Shown here: piece after piece, positions 16,729 through 25,348 of the stretch
Layout: every line of letters begins with the position of its first letter
Numbering within the stretch: position 1 is the first letter of the stretch
Assembly: GCF_004216695.1 (NCBI RefSeq)
Contig: NZ_SGXC01000001.1
Span: 62,001-126,000, forward strand
Length of the DNA stretch: 64,000 nt
Reading direction: 5' to 3'
Source: Pigmentiphaga kullae
Lineage (GTDB): Bacteria; Pseudomonadota; Gammaproteobacteria; Burkholderiales; Burkholderiaceae_B
Notes under the pieces: generated by a model
Told to the model about the DNA's origin: nothing
The model's input: only the letters and a program-made list of their open reading frames with translations
Databases searched by the model: none
Position numbers and translations under genes: made by a program

Positions 16729-16742
16729 ACATGTTAACATGT
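16729..16742. promoter_or_regulatory. Perfect 14-bp palindrome, probable GntR operator
   Basis: ACATGTTAACATGT reads identically on both strands. It lies in the 85-base divergent spacer between the HpaB-like gene and the flavin reductase, 25 bases before the reductase ATG. FadR-type GntR proteins bind short palindromes of this kind, and a GntR gene lies two genes away at 17383. The binding is inferred, not shown. Confidence 0.55.
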
Positions 16743-16767
16743 CAATACGATCTGAAAGGCCCGCGAC

Positions 16768-17265
16768 ATGCTCTCGTCCGACGAATTCAAGCGCTGCATG
16801 GGCAGCTTTCCCACCGGAGTCGCGGTGGTCACGGCCACCGCGGCGGACGGCACGCCCGTGGGCGTGACGGTCAGTTCCCTGACCTCCGTCTCGCTGACTC
16901 CGCCCCTGATCCTGTTCTGCCTGGACAAGCACGCGCTGTCGCGCCGGGTCTTCTCGGGCAGCAAGCAATTCCGTGTCCACGTGCTGGCGCAGGAACAGGC
17001 CGGCATGGCCATGCGTTTCGCCAAGCGCGGCGTGGCCAAGTTCGCCGAGCCGGCGGCGCCGCATGCCGGCCTCGAACCGCCGCGCCTGCCGGATGCGCAC
17101 GCATCCATGCTCTGCGACACGGCCTGCGAGTACGACGCCGGCGACCACGTCATCCTGGTCGGACACGTGGTGGCGGTGGAGTCCGGCGACGATGCCGATC
17201 CGTTGGTCTACTACCGTGGCCGCTTCGGCCGTTTCTCCGGCGAGGCGCCTGCTCCGCACGCCTGA
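16768..17265 (+). CDS. Flavin reductase (HpaC-like)
   Basis: 165-residue NAD(P)H:flavin oxidoreductase of the flavin reductase domain family. The conserved opening F-x-x-C-M-G-S-F-P-T-G-V-A-V-V-T (about 7-22), the S-S-L-T-S-V-S-L-x-P-P-L-I flavin loop (36-48) and a C-terminal G-R-F motif are present. It supplies reduced FAD/FMN to the divergent HpaB-like oxygenase, forming a two-component phenol hydroxylase. Its promoter region holds the 14-bp palindrome at 16729. The ribosome site is weak (GAAAGG). The same transcript may continue into the GntR gene 117 bases downstream. Confidence 0.9.
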   Translation: MLSSDEFKRCMGSFPTGVAVVTATAADGTPVGVTVSSLTSVSLTPPLILFCLDKHALSRRVFSGSKQFRVHVLAQEQAGMAMRFAKRGVAKFAEPAAPHAGLEPPRLPDAHASMLCDTACEYDAGDHVILVGHVVAVESGDDADPLVYYRGRFGRFSGEAPAPHA

Positions 17266-17382
17266 ACGGGGCGTCATCGGCCATGACCCGGCGGCTATAA
17301 TGCCGGCCAGCCGCGTCACAGGAAGGCGCCGCACTGCTCCGGAGCCCGCAGTGCCGGGCCTACCCACGAATACGAGATACGC

Positions 17383-18096
17383 ATGGAATCAAGGGGCAAG
17401 CAGCCGCTCGCGAACCAGGCCTACGACCACCTGAAAGCCCAGATGCTCAATGGCGAGCTGCCGGCGGGCGCGTTGATCGACATCGACGCCGTCCTGGCCG
17501 CCATAGGCAGCAGCCGCTTCCCCGTCATGGAAGCGCTCAAGCGCCTGGAAATCGAGAAGTTCGTCGAGATCACGCCCCAGGTGGGCTGCCGCGTCTCCAC
17601 GCCATCGCTGTCCGACGTCACCGACTTCCTGGGCCTGTTCGCGGTGATCGAGGGCTATTTCGCCCGGCTGGCGGCACAGCGCGCCCTGCCCGAGGAAATC
17701 GACGAACTGCAGTCGATCAACGACCGGATGAGGAAAGCCTTCAACCGGGCCTCGTCCGCATCGGGAAGGGACGAGGCCTATCGGCTCGGCAACCGCAAAT
17801 TCCACCTGATGCTGCACACCATCGCGCGCGCGACCAACCTGAACGAACTGGCTTTTTCGTTGTGGGACCGGGGCGAATTCCTGATCAGCGCCGGCGTCGG
17901 CACGGTCCGCTTCGGCGAACGGGTGGAAGCCGCGCTGGACGAGCACGACGAGATCATCGAAGCGCTGACGCGGCGGGACGGCGTGACCGCGGGGCGGCTG
18001 GCCGAAGCGCATCTGCTCGCCTTCGTCGCGGAAATCCAGGCCCACGCCAGCAAGACGGCGCTTGCCGCGCAAGCCGAGCCGTCGGACCGGGGCTAA
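17383..18096 (+). CDS. GntR-family regulator (FadR/FCD subfamily)
   Basis: 237-residue regulator with an N-terminal winged helix: L-A-N-Q-A-Y-D-H-L-K at 9-18, and S-S-R-F-P-V-M-E-A-L-K-R-L-E as recognition helix near 43-56. The C-terminal all-helical FCD domain has the metal-type residues H151 and E216-x-H (N-R-K-F-H and A-E-A-H; positions approximate). FCD regulators respond to small carboxylates. Location after the flavin reductase and the palindrome at 16729 suggest it controls the oxygenase-hydrolase operon. It ends five bases from the convergent IclR gene. A TATAAT at 17296 upstream lacks a clear -35. Confidence 0.88.
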   Translation: MESRGKQPLANQAYDHLKAQMLNGELPAGALIDIDAVLAAIGSSRFPVMEALKRLEIEKFVEITPQVGCRVSTPSLSDVTDFLGLFAVIEGYFARLAAQRALPEEIDELQSINDRMRKAFNRASSASGRDEAYRLGNRKFHLMLHTIARATNLNELAFSLWDRGEFLISAGVGTVRFGERVEAALDEHDEIIEALTRRDGVTAGRLAEAHLLAFVAEIQAHASKTALAAQAEPSDRG

Positions 18097-18101
18097 GGCC
18101 C

Positions 18102-18857
18102 TCAGCCCGCCAGTTCGTCGGCGATCCGGCCTGCGGCCTGCCTGACCAGTTGCACCACGCGCGGCACGTCCACCACGTCGATGCGCGGCATGTCTATCAC
18201 TACCGACAAGGCCCCCCAGACAGCGCCGTCGGCCTTGGGTATGGGCGCCGCGATGGCTGCCAGCTGCGGCTCGAGTTCGCCGCGGGACACGTAATGGCCG
18301 GCCCGGCGGATCGCGGCGTAGTACTTCCGGAAAGCCGGCCACTCGGAGGGCAGGCCGGCCCGGGCGATGTCGGCGGGGTGCGCATCGAACAGCTTGCGCA
18401 GTTGCGCGGGCGCGAACGAAGCCAGGATGACCTTGGGCGCGCCGCCGCTGAACAGCGGGCGGGGGCGCCCCCGCCCATAGGACAGCGTCGCGGGCGCCTT
18501 GCCCAGTTCGCGGTGCGTGTCCAGGATCTGCGAACCGAACCAGGCCGAGGTCACGCAATCGAAGCCGGTTTTCTCCACCAGTTCGGCCATGTGGGGAATC
18601 GCCACCTGCAACAACGGATCGGCCCGCCGGATGTAGTAGTCCAGCACCACGATGCGCGGGCCCAGCGCATAGCGCGAGTCGCCGGCGCGCTGGAGCAGCC
18701 CCGCATCGCCCAGCGTCTTCACGTAGCGATAGCCGGTGGGCAGGGATACGTCCAGCAGCGACGCGATCTCTTCGGCGGTGCGGGTCAGGTGCTCGTCGTC
18801 GAACAGGTCCAGCACCCGCAGCATGCGTTCCAGGCTGGTGGCGGATTTTTCTTCCAT
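18102..18857 (-). CDS. IclR-family transcriptional regulator
   Basis: 251-residue regulator with winged helix (about 8-68; L-D-V-S-L-P-T-G-Y-R-Y-V-K-T-L) and IclR effector domain (Y-G-R-G-R-P near 129, A-G-H-Y-V-S-R-G-E near 185). It resembles the IclR gene at 9689 in its short linker and in Y-x-L-G-P-R-[IV] after the wing. It is the last gene of the VOC/monooxygenase operon from 20932, starting four bases after the monooxygenase stop, so it is probably autoregulated. TTAT/ATAA sites at 20947-21025 are plausible targets. GntR and IclR genes converge here. Confidence 0.9.
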   Translation of the reverse strand: MEEKSATSLERMLRVLDLFDDEHLTRTAEEIASLLDVSLPTGYRYVKTLGDAGLLQRAGDSRYALGPRIVVLDYYIRRADPLLQVAIPHMAELVEKTGFDCVTSAWFGSQILDTHRELGKAPATLSYGRGRPRPLFSGGAPKVILASFAPAQLRKLFDAHPADIARAGLPSEWPAFRKYYAAIRRAGHYVSRGELEPQLAAIAAPIPKADGAVWGALSVVIDMPRIDVVDVPRVVQLVRQAAGRIADELAG

Positions 18858-18861
18858 GCGG

Positions 18862-20364
18862 TCATCGGGACAGAGCCACCTCGGCCGCGGGCAGGCGGGC
18901 CGTGATGCGCTCGAGTTCGTCGGAGGTGCGCGCCACGCCCATCAGGTAGCGGTCGGGACGCAGCACGACGGCCCGCGCGCCGTGCGCGTCGAGCCAGGCC
19001 GCTAGTGTACGGCCCGGACGGTCGAGCACCACCGCGTCCATCGTCCGCCAGCGCTCGCGCGTGGCGTCTCCCACCGCGGCCACCACGCCGGGCGCGCCGA
19101 TGATCGCCATGCGGTTGCCCAGCGCCTCGTCCAGCAGCCGGCCGTCGTCCAGGCGCGGCTGCGGAAAGGGCAGCCCCGCGGGCGCGGGCGCGTCGCCCTG
19201 GAGTCCCGGCCCCAGGGCGGGCGAGGGGAATTCGAAGATCTCCGGCTCGCCGGCCGAGAAGCGCCGGTCGCGTTCGCGGGCCGCGTCCGGATCGGTGGCC
19301 TGGATGATGCCGCCCAGGCGCACGGCCAGCTCCACGAAGGCCCGGACATGCGGCGCGCGCTCGGACTCGTAGGAATCCAGCAGCGCATCGCCGGCCCGCC
19401 CGCGTAATACCGCCTCGAGCTTCCACGCCAGGTTGGCGGCATCGCGCATGCCGGCGCACATGCCCTGCCCCAGGAAGGGCGGCGTCTGGTGCGCCGAGTC
19501 GCCGGCCAGCAGCATGCGGCCCTTGCGCCAGCCATGCGCCAGCACGGAGTGGAAGGTGTAGACCACGGCGCGCTCGAGGTCGGCCTGCTCCGGGGTGACC
19601 CAGCGGCGAACGAGCGCCCACAGCGTATCGGGCCGGACCAGCGCGGCGGTATCGTCCCCCGGCATGACCATGATCTCCCAGCGTCGCCGGCGGCCGACCA
19701 CGTTGCAATAGGTCATGGGCCGCGCCGGATCGCAATACTGCACGGTGTGCGCGGGCAGGGACGGCCCATCGTCCTTCAGGATCGCGTCGAAGACCAACCA
19801 CGGCTGGTGCAGGCCCAGATCCTCCATCCTGCTGTCCATGGTCTTGCGCACCAGCGACCGGGCTCCGTCGCAGCCGACGACATAGCGGGCGCGCGCGGTG
19901 CCGCCGTCCGCCAGGTCCAGTTCGACCCAATCGCCGCGTTCGCGCAAGGCCGTCACTTCGCAGCCCAGCCGGACCGCCACCCCCGCATGGCGGGCAACGC
20001 CCTCGCGCAGCACACGCTCCAGTTCCGGCTGGTGGAAATAGTAATTGTTGGCACACCCGTGCGGCCCGTCGTCGGCCGTGCCGCCCCGGATCAGCAGGGT
20101 CCGGCCTTCGGCGTTGACGAAATGCATGCCCTGGTTACCCGGCCGCGACACCGCCAGCGCCGCCTCCCGCAGGCCCGCGCTCTGGAAGATGCGCATGACC
20201 TCGCCATCGAAATGGATGGCGCGCGGCAAAGGATAGACCTGGCGCTCCTTGTCCAGCACCAGCACCGACAACCCCGCCTGCCCCAGCAGGTTGGCCAGCA
20301 GGGCCCCCACCGGCCCGTAGCCGACGATCGCCACGTCGGCCGTCATCGATGGACGTTCACGCAT
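18862..20364 (-). CDS. FAD-dependent monooxygenase (phenol hydroxylase/MhpA-like)
   Basis: 500-residue flavoprotein hydroxylase: G-Y-G-P-V-G at 15-20, D-G-A-R-S near 165-170, and A-G-D-S-A-H-Q-T-P-P-F-L-G-Q-G near 293-307. It ends with the thioredoxin-like tail, including L-R-P-D-R-Y-L-M-G-V. It is shorter than and clearly divergent from the hydroxylase at 2097. ATG 20364 overlaps the VOC stop by eight bases and has GGAAG upstream; ATG 20346 (M-T-A-D-V-A-I-V-G) is possible. Paired with a VOC protein, it looks like a hydroxylate-then-process module for a phenolic acid. The substrate is unknown. Confidence 0.87.
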   Translation of the reverse strand: MRERPSMTADVAIVGYGPVGALLANLLGQAGLSVLVLDKERQVYPLPRAIHFDGEVMRIFQSAGLREAALAVSRPGNQGMHFVNAEGRTLLIRGGTADDGPHGCANNYYFHQPELERVLREGVARHAGVAVRLGCEVTALRERGDWVELDLADGGTARARYVVGCDGARSLVRKTMDSRMEDLGLHQPWLVFDAILKDDGPSLPAHTVQYCDPARPMTYCNVVGRRRRWEIMVMPGDDTAALVRPDTLWALVRRWVTPEQADLERAVVYTFHSVLAHGWRKGRMLLAGDSAHQTPPFLGQGMCAGMRDAANLAWKLEAVLRGRAGDALLDSYESERAPHVRAFVELAVRLGGIIQATDPDAARERDRRFSAGEPEIFEFPSPALGPGLQGDAPAPAGLPFPQPRLDDGRLLDEALGNRMAIIGAPGVVAAVGDATRERWRTMDAVVLDRPGRTLAAWLDAHGARAVVLRPDRYLMGVARTSDELERITARLPAAEVALSR

Positions 20365-20932
20365 GCTGGTCGGCTTCCATGCGCCGTGCGACCTCGGCCT
20401 GCCATTGGGCGCGAGGCTGGAAACGCGGATAGCGGCGGGCGATGGCCTGCGCCTTGCGCAGGATCTCCTCGTCGCTGTCGCGGAAATCGACCGGTTCGCG
20501 CAGTGGCTGCTCGCAGTACCAGTCGGTGTCCATGAACAGTTCCAGCCGATTGCCTTCCGGATCGCGGCAATAGATGGAGACCGCGTTGCCGTGGGTCACG
20601 GGCTGGATGTCGTCCACACCGGCCTCGACCAGCCGCTCATGGAAGCGCCGCAGCGTGGGCAGGTCGGGAACGCGGAACGAGATCTGGTTCACGACGCTGA
20701 ACCGCAGGTCTTCGGGCCGGCCCGATACCAGGACGATCTGGTGATGCTCGGCCGGATCGCGGCTCAGGAAGATGAGGCGGGTATGGCCCAGGTTGCCGCG
20801 GTCGGTCTCGGTAAAGCGCAGCACGGTCCGGTAGAACTGCGCCATCGCGTCGATATCGCGCGCATACAGCCCAAGATGACTGAAGGCGAGCGACAGGCCG
20901 GCGTGGGGGGCGTGGGAGGGTTGCACTGCCAT
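20357..20932 (-). CDS. VOC-family protein with an altered metal site
   Basis: 191-residue vicinal-oxygen-chelate protein. The first-strand ligand His19 (S-H-L-G-L-Y) and last-strand Glu131 (N-R-L-E-L-F) are present. The expected His of the second module is replaced by Gln83 in V-N-Q-I-S-F, so the iron site of ring-cleavage enzymes looks incomplete. D-P-E-G-N precedes the Glu. A basic C-terminal extension (about 155-191) is unlike minimal glyoxalases. It is first in the operon, with an exceptionally strong AAAGGAGGAG five bases before ATG 20932. It may be an isomerase, hydratase-like enzyme or binding protein. Confidence 0.85.
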   Translation of the reverse strand: MAVQPSHAPHAGLSLAFSHLGLYARDIDAMAQFYRTVLRFTETDRGNLGHTRLIFLSRDPAEHHQIVLVSGRPEDLRFSVVNQISFRVPDLPTLRRFHERLVEAGVDDIQPVTHGNAVSIYCRDPEGNRLELFMDTDWYCEQPLREPVDFRDSDEEILRKAQAIARRYPRFQPRAQWQAEVARRMEADQHA

Positions 20933-20946
20933 TACTCCTCCTTTCG

Positions 20947-20963
20947 TTCTCTTTAAAGGAGAA
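20947..20963. promoter_or_regulatory. 17-bp near-palindrome upstream of the VOC gene
   Basis: TTCTC-N7-GAGAA with an inner TTTAAA; only one pair of the 17-base dyad mismatches. It lies 15 bases upstream of the VOC gene start and overlaps the 5' untranslated region and ribosome site. It could be an operator for the IclR protein encoded at 18102. Confidence 0.4.
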
Positions 20964-20996
20964 TAAAAGTTGATTTTTTGGTTGTCGTGTGTTTTA

Positions 20997-21025
20997 AATA
21001 TATACCAATTCTCTTATTTTGATAA
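20997..21025 (-). promoter_or_regulatory. Probable promoter of the VOC operon with TTAT-N4-ATAA dyad
   Basis: On the minus strand TTATCA (21025-21020), a 17-base spacer and TATATT (21002-20997) form a -35/-10 pair. The dyad TTAT-TTTG-ATAA (21014-21025) overlaps the -35. The same TTATTTGATAA core occurs at 9579-9589 in the other IclR-controlled promoter, supporting a common IclR-type site. The opposite strand must also carry the promoter of the Bug gene starting at 21070. Confidence 0.45.
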
Positions 21026-21069
21026 TAGACAAACAAAATCACGGAAGTGATGAACCCAGGAGACGCCCC

Positions 21070-22044
21070 ATGAATCCGCTGTTACGCCGCATCGGCCTGC
21101 CCGCCATCGCCCTGGCGGCCCTCGTTTCGACCGGCGCCCATGCCGAGGACTACCCCGCGCGGGCGGTCCGCATCATCGCCCCCTTCGCCGCCGGCACCGG
21201 CCCCGACGCCAATGCCCGCGAAATCGCGGCCGAACTGACCAAGGTCCTGGGACAGACGGTGTTCGTGGACAACCGCCCGGGGGCTTCCGGCATCATCGGC
21301 ACCGAGGCGGCCGCGCGCGCCACGCCCGACGGCTACACCCTGTACATCGGCACCACCAGCACGCTGTCCGTGGTGCCGCACCTGTATTCCAAGCTTCCGT
21401 TCGACGCGGCCAAGGACTTCACGCCGGTCAGCCTGCTCGGCATCCTGAACACCGGCCTGATCGCCACGCCCAAGCTGCCCGCCAACGACGTCCGCGCCCT
21501 GCTGGCCTTGATGAAATCCAGGCCCGATGCGGTCAACGTGGCCACCCAGGGGCCGGGCAGCTACTCCCACCTGTCGGGCGAATGGTTTGGTTTCAGCGCC
21601 GACACCAAGCTGAATTTCGTGCCCTACAACAGCAACAGCCCCTATGCGGATCTGCTGGCGGGCCAGGTGCAATTGATGTTCGACGGGCTTCCGGCGGCGG
21701 CGGGCAACATCCGCGCGGGCAAGCTCAAGCTGCTGGCGATCACGGGCAAGCAGCGGCACCCCACCTTCCCCGACGTGCCGACTTTCGCCGAGTCGGGCAT
21801 CGCCGACTTCGAACCCATCGCCTGGCAGGGGCTGCTGGCGCCGGCCGGCACCCCCAAGGCCATCGTCGACAAGCTGAGCGAAGCCATGCGCAAGGCCGCG
21901 CAGTCGCCGGAGCTGGCCGAGAAATGGCGCTCGTATGGGGGAGAACTGAAGGGGGACACGCCGGCGGAATTCGCGGCGTTCATCGCGGCCGACCGCGCCA
22001 AGTGGGGCGAGGTCGTGCGCAAGGCCAAGGTCAGGCTGGATTGA
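21070..22044 (+). CDS. Bug-family periplasmic solute-binding protein
   Basis: 324-residue TctC-like receptor: signal peptide about 1-23 (two Arg then a hydrophobic core ending A-H-A-E), mature [26 protein letters not shown], and G-P-G-S-Y-S-H-L-S near 160. AGGAG precedes ATG 21070. It is the only plus-strand gene of this module, divergent from the VOC/monooxygenase/IclR operon and sharing its AT-rich spacer, so the two are probably co-regulated. Its last 14 bases overlap the convergent hpaI-like gene. The ligand is presumably the acid used by the divergent operon. Confidence 0.9.
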   Translation: MNPLLRRIGLPAIALAALVSTGAHAEDYPARAVRIIAPFAAGTGPDANAREIAAELTKVLGQTVFVDNRPGASGIIGTEAAARATPDGYTLYIGTTSTLSVVPHLYSKLPFDAAKDFTPVSLLGILNTGLIATPKLPANDVRALLALMKSRPDAVNVATQGPGSYSHLSGEWFGFSADTKLNFVPYNSNSPYADLLAGQVQLMFDGLPAAAGNIRAGKLKLLAITGKQRHPTFPDVPTFAESGIADFEPIAWQGLLAPAGTPKAIVDKLSEAMRKAAQSPELAEKWRSYGGELKGDTPAEFAAFIAADRAKWGEVVRKAKVRLD

Positions 22045-22804
22045 TCCAGGCGGCGGCCAGTTCGCGGGTGGCGCGCGCCAGCAAAGCGGTGTCCACTCCC
22101 ACAGCGACAAAACTGGCGCCTTGCTCCAGATGTTGCCGTATCAGGGCGGAATCCGTGGCCAGCGTACCCACCGCCTTGTCATGCGACAAAGCCCCCCGCC
22201 TTGCCCGATCGATGGCCGCCCGCACCTCGGGATGACCCGGCTCCCCCAGGTGCCCCATGGAAGCAGCCAGGTCGGCCGGACCGATGAAGATACCGTCGAC
22301 GCCGTCCACCGCGGCGATCTGCGCGACACGGTCCACGCCGGCCGCGGTCTCGACCTGCGCCAGCACGCATATCTGCCCGTTCGCCGCGTACAGGTAGTCC
22401 GCATAGGTGGCCCACCGCGAGGACCGCGCGATGGAACTCCCCACGCCGCGCGTCCCGTGCGGCGGATAACGCGTCGCCGCGACGATCGCCCGCGCCTGCT
22501 CCGCGGACTCGACCATGGGAACGAGGAAATTCTGGACGCCGATCTCCAGGTACTGCTTCAACAGCACGGCGTCGCCGTCGGGCACGCGAACAACCGGCGC
22601 CGGCGGATAGGCGGCCAATGCCTGCAACTGCGCCAGGACGCTGCGCAAGTCGTTGGGACCATGTTCCCCATCCAGCAGCAGCCAGTCGAATCCGGCCTGG
22701 GCGCAGATCTCCAGGCTATAGGGATCGGCCATCGCGGCCCATAGGCCGATAAGCCGCCGGCGGTCGATGAGCGCACGCTTGAAGGCATTCTCGGGCAGAT
22801 TCAT
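22031..22804 (-). CDS. hpaI: HpaI/HpcH class II pyruvate aldolase (4-hydroxy-2-oxoheptanedioate aldolase type)
   Basis: 257-residue metal-dependent aldolase that splits 4-hydroxy-2-oxo acids into pyruvate and an aldehyde. It closely matches E. coli Hpa[11 protein letters not shown] at 39-48 with catalytic His48, the substrate Arg73, and metal ligands Glu152 (Q-V-E-T) and Asp178 (G-P-A-D-L). [13 protein letters not shown] (119-131) and V-A-V-G-V-D-T-x-L-L-A-R-A are also conserved. It is the last gene of the operon beginning at 30879, just after hpaH. In the homoprotocatechuate route the products are pyruvate and succinic semialdehyde; here the substrate may differ. Confidence 0.92.
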   Translation of the reverse strand: MNLPENAFKRALIDRRRLIGLWAAMADPYSLEICAQAGFDWLLLDGEHGPNDLRSVLAQLQALAAYPPAPVVRVPDGDAVLLKQYLEIGVQNFLVPMVESAEQARAIVAATRYPPHGTRGVGSSIARSSRWATYADYLYAANGQICVLAQVETAAGVDRVAQIAAVDGVDGIFIGPADLAASMGHLGEPGHPEVRAAIDRARRGALSHDKAVGTLATDSALIRQHLEQGASFVAVGVDTALLARATRELAAAWINPA

Positions 22805-22816
22805 GCCATGTCCCCG

Positions 22817-23620
22817 TCAGGCGAAGCGAAAACCGATCGAACCCAGCTGACCGTAGTCCGCATGGAAGGTATCCCCCCGGGCGCCCGGTACGGGCCGGGT
22901 GAAGGATCCGGCCAGGACGATCTCGCCCTCGCCCAGCATTTCGTCGTGGCGCGCCAGCTTATTGGCCAGCCACGCGATGCCGGTGGCCGGGTGCCCCAGC
23001 ACGGCGGCGGCCAGCCCCGACTCCTCGATGATCCCGTTCTTGTGCAGCAGGGCGCCGCACCACCTCAGGTCCACGGCGTCCGGCCGCACCGGCCGGCCTC
23101 CCAGCACCACGCCCGCGCTGGCGGCGTTGTCCGAAATGGTATCGAACACCTTGCGCGGCCGGCCCGACTCCCGATCCGTCTGCTCGATGCGCGCGTCGAT
23201 GATCTCCAGCGCGGGCACCACGTAGTCCGTGGCGCGCAATACGTCGAAGACGGTCACTCCCGGTCCGCGCAACGGCCGGCCGAGCACGAAAGCCAACTCG
23301 ACTTCCACGCGCGGCGCCAGAAACCGGTCGTGCGCGATGTCATGACCCGACTCATGGAACATGTCGTCGAGCAGGGCGCCATAGTCGGGCTCGTCGATCT
23401 GGCTGGACTGCTGCATGGCGCGCGAGGTCAGGCCGATCTTGTGCCCGCGCAGCGTCCGGCCGCTCTCCCGCTTCAGGCGCATCCACGCCCGCTGGATGCC
23501 ATAGCCGTCGTCCACGGTCATGTCGGGATGGCGCAGCGAGAACTGCCGCACCGGCACGCGGCTGTGTTGAGCCGCTTCCAGCTCCTTCGCGAGCCGCAAT
23601 GAGGTATCGGAATCGAGCAC
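22817..23620 (-). CDS. hpaH: HpaH-type 2-oxo-hepta-3-ene-1,7-dioate hydratase
   Basis: 267-residue hydratase of the fumarylacetoacetase-like superfamily, nearly collinear with E. coli Hpa[13 protein letters not shown] (54-65), [23 protein letters not shown] and the C-terminal G-S-F-T-R-P-V-P are diagnostic. It hydrates the 2-oxo-alkenoate to the 4-hydroxy-2-oxo acid that HpaI cleaves. The start is GTG at 23620, supported by AAGGAAAG five bases upstream; no ATG fits the conserved N terminus. It is spaced 12 bases from hpaI. The presence of the diacid (HpaH) rather than MhpD type hints at a dicarboxylic intermediate. Confidence 0.92.
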   Translation of the reverse strand: MLDSDTSLRLAKELEAAQHSRVPVRQFSLRHPDMTVDDGYGIQRAWMRLKRESGRTLRGHKIGLTSRAMQQSSQIDEPDYGALLDDMFHESGHDIAHDRFLAPRVEVELAFVLGRPLRGPGVTVFDVLRATDYVVPALEIIDARIEQTDRESGRPRKVFDTISDNAASAGVVLGGRPVRPDAVDLRWCGALLHKNGIIEESGLAAAVLGHPATGIAWLANKLARHDEMLGEGEIVLAGSFTRPVPGARGDTFHADYGQLGSIGFRFA

Positions 23621-23670
23621 GGGCTTTCCTTATCGGGTAGAGGGCGCGAATCGCACAGACAGCCTGGCGG

Positions 23671-24504
23671 TCAGGCCAGGAAGGACATGGCCGACTGGAC
23701 GAAGGCATCCTGCCGTTCAATCTGCACCCAGTGGCCGCATTGGCCAAACATGAGCAGGTCGGCGCGCGGACACCGCCGGGCGATACGAAGCCCGCACTCC
23801 ACGGGTACGCGCTGGTCGTCGCGCCCATGCAGCACCAGGACGGGCGCCGCGATCGACTCCAGGTCCCGTTCCGGAATGCCTTTGACCATCTTGACCTCCC
23901 CCGCCTGCCCGGGCTCGGGGAACAGTTTGCGGTAGGCGTCCATGCCGCCCGCCTGCAGGCTGACCTCGTGGCGCAGCCTCACCATCTCGTCGGTGATCAC
24001 GGCCGGATCGTAGGGAAAGGTGCGCAGCAGCTCCGCCATGCTCTCCAGCGATGGCTGGTAGTACCAGGACCGCGCCGACGAGGCGCGCTGCTCGAACTCT
24101 CCGGCCGGCGTGCCCATGAGCACCATCCGGCGGACGCGGTGCCCATTGCGCAGCGCCACGGCCAATGCCAGCGCGCCGCCGAACGAATTGCCCACCAGAT
24201 CGGCCTGCTGCACGTTCATGGCATCCATGAATCCCAGCAGGTGCTGTACCCACACCTTGATGTTGTACCGTGCATCAGGCTGGCGTTCGGTGAAACCGAA
24301 GCCGACGATGTCCGGGACCAGCACCCGGTGCCGGCGCGCGAACGCCGGCATGACGCCATGCCAGTTTTCCCAGCCGCTGACCCCCGCTCCCGAGCCGTGC
24401 AGAAAAATGACCGGCGGCCCATCGCCCGCCTCGTGATAGTTCGTGCGCAATCCGTTGGCCTCGACGGTCTTGCCCACGGCCGGATGTCTCGCGGAAGTGT
24501 CCAT
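23671..24504 (-). CDS. Meta-cleavage-product C-C hydrolase (MhpC/BphD-like)
   Basis: 277-residue alpha/beta hydrolase of the group that cleaves vinylogous 1,5-diketones formed by ring fission. L-H-G-S-G-A-G-V-S-G-W-E-N-W at 35-48, nucleophile Ser107 in G-N-S-F-G-G, Asp229/230 in G-R-D-D and His258 in G-Q-C-G-H-W match the MhpC/BphD/HsaD pattern, including the oxyanion G-G and W-V-Q-I-E-R following the His. ATG 24504 has GAGGAAA upstream. In the operon it should act right after the LigAB-type dioxygenase, releasing a carboxylic acid and a 2-hydroxydienoate for HpaH/HpaI. Confidence 0.92.
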   Translation of the reverse strand: MDTSARHPAVGKTVEANGLRTNYHEAGDGPPVIFLHGSGAGVSGWENWHGVMPAFARRHRVLVPDIVGFGFTERQPDARYNIKVWVQHLLGFMDAMNVQQADLVGNSFGGALALAVALRNGHRVRRMVLMGTPAGEFEQRASSARSWYYQPSLESMAELLRTFPYDPAVITDEMVRLRHEVSLQAGGMDAYRKLFPEPGQAGEVKMVKGIPERDLESIAAPVLVLHGRDDQRVPVECGLRIARRCPRADLLMFGQCGHWVQIERQDAFVQSAMSFLA

Positions 24505-24514
24505 GCCCGTTTCC

Positions 24515-25348
24515 TCAGATCGAGCGGGCGGCCACGCCGCCGTCGCTCATGAATATTTCGCCGGTGACCGCGCGCGCGTTGTCGCGGCTGGCCAGCAGCA
24601 CATAAAGACCGGCGTGGTCGCGCGGCCGCTGGGCGAACGCCAGCGGCACCGCCGCCGATACGCGTTCGTCAAAGGCGCGCGGATCGGCATCGATCTGGCG
24701 GTCGCCATGTCCCAGCGTCTGCGTGCCCCGCAGTCCCGTCAGCGTGCCGCCCGGCCCGACGCCGTTCACCCTCACCCTGGGTGCCAGCTCCAGGGCCAAC
24801 TGACGCACCAGGCCGACCACGGCGTGCTTGCCCATGGTGTAGAGCACGCCTCCGCCCCCCGCATGGAAGCTGGCCACTGAGGCGGTAAAGATCATGCAGC
24901 CACCGGCTGCCTCCAGCGCCTCGCGCGCGGCCATGGCCGCGTACAGATAGCCGCGCAGGTTGACCGCGAACAACTCGTCCATCGTCGCCGCCAGGGCCGA
25001 GGCGGTATAGCCTCTCAAGGGCCGGCGAAAATCGAACAGCCCCGCGTTGCCCACCAGCACGTCCAGGCCGCCGTAGCTTGCCAGCGCGCGTTCGACCGCC
25101 CGTTCGTGGACCGCATGGTCGCGTACGTCGCCGATCACCGGTTCGACGCGACTCCCGTGCTCCCGGGCCAACTCGTCCAGGCCACCCCGGTCGGCATCCA
25201 CGCATACCACGCCCAGCGCGCCTTCTTCCAGGTAGCGTTCGGCCACGGCGCGGCCGATGCCGCTGGCCGCTCCGGTAATGACCGCGACCTGCCCCGCCAG
25301 CCAGCCGGACGAGGAAGAAGCACCGCGTTCGAGAGCCCGTGTATTCAT
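24515..25348 (-). CDS. cis-Dihydrodiol dehydrogenase (SDR; BphB/HcaB-like)
   Basis: 277-residue NAD-dependent SDR. T-G-A-A-S-G-I-G at 25-32, N-A-G at 101-103, and the catalytic set Ser157 (T-A-S), Tyr170-T-M-G-Lys174 are all intact. N-G-V-G-P-G-G-T-x-T-G-L-R-G is typical of aromatic cis-dihydrodiol dehydrogenases such as BphB and HcaB, which rearomatise the dioxygenase product to a catechol. An extra N-terminal tail of about 18 residues precedes the Rossmann fold. ATG 25348 overlaps the stop of the dioxygenase beta subunit (ATGA), so the pair is translationally coupled. Confidence 0.92.
   Translation of the reverse strand: MNTRALERGASSSSGWLAGQVAVITGAASGIGRAVAERYLEEGALGVVCVDADRGGLDELAREHGSRVEPVIGDVRDHAVHERAVERALASYGGLDVLVGNAGLFDFRRPLRGYTASALAATMDELFAVNLRGYLYAAMAAREALEAAGGCMIFTASVASFHAGGGGVLYTMGKHAVVGLVRQLALELAPRVRVNGVGPGGTLTGLRGTQTLGHGDRQIDADPRAFDERVSAAVPLAFAQRPRDHAGLYVLLASRDNARAVTGEIFMSDGGVAARSI

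Noticed and set aside
17296-17301. Perfect TATAAT upstream of the GntR gene
   Set aside because: No acceptable -35 at 16-18 bases and no extended -10; not listed as a promoter.
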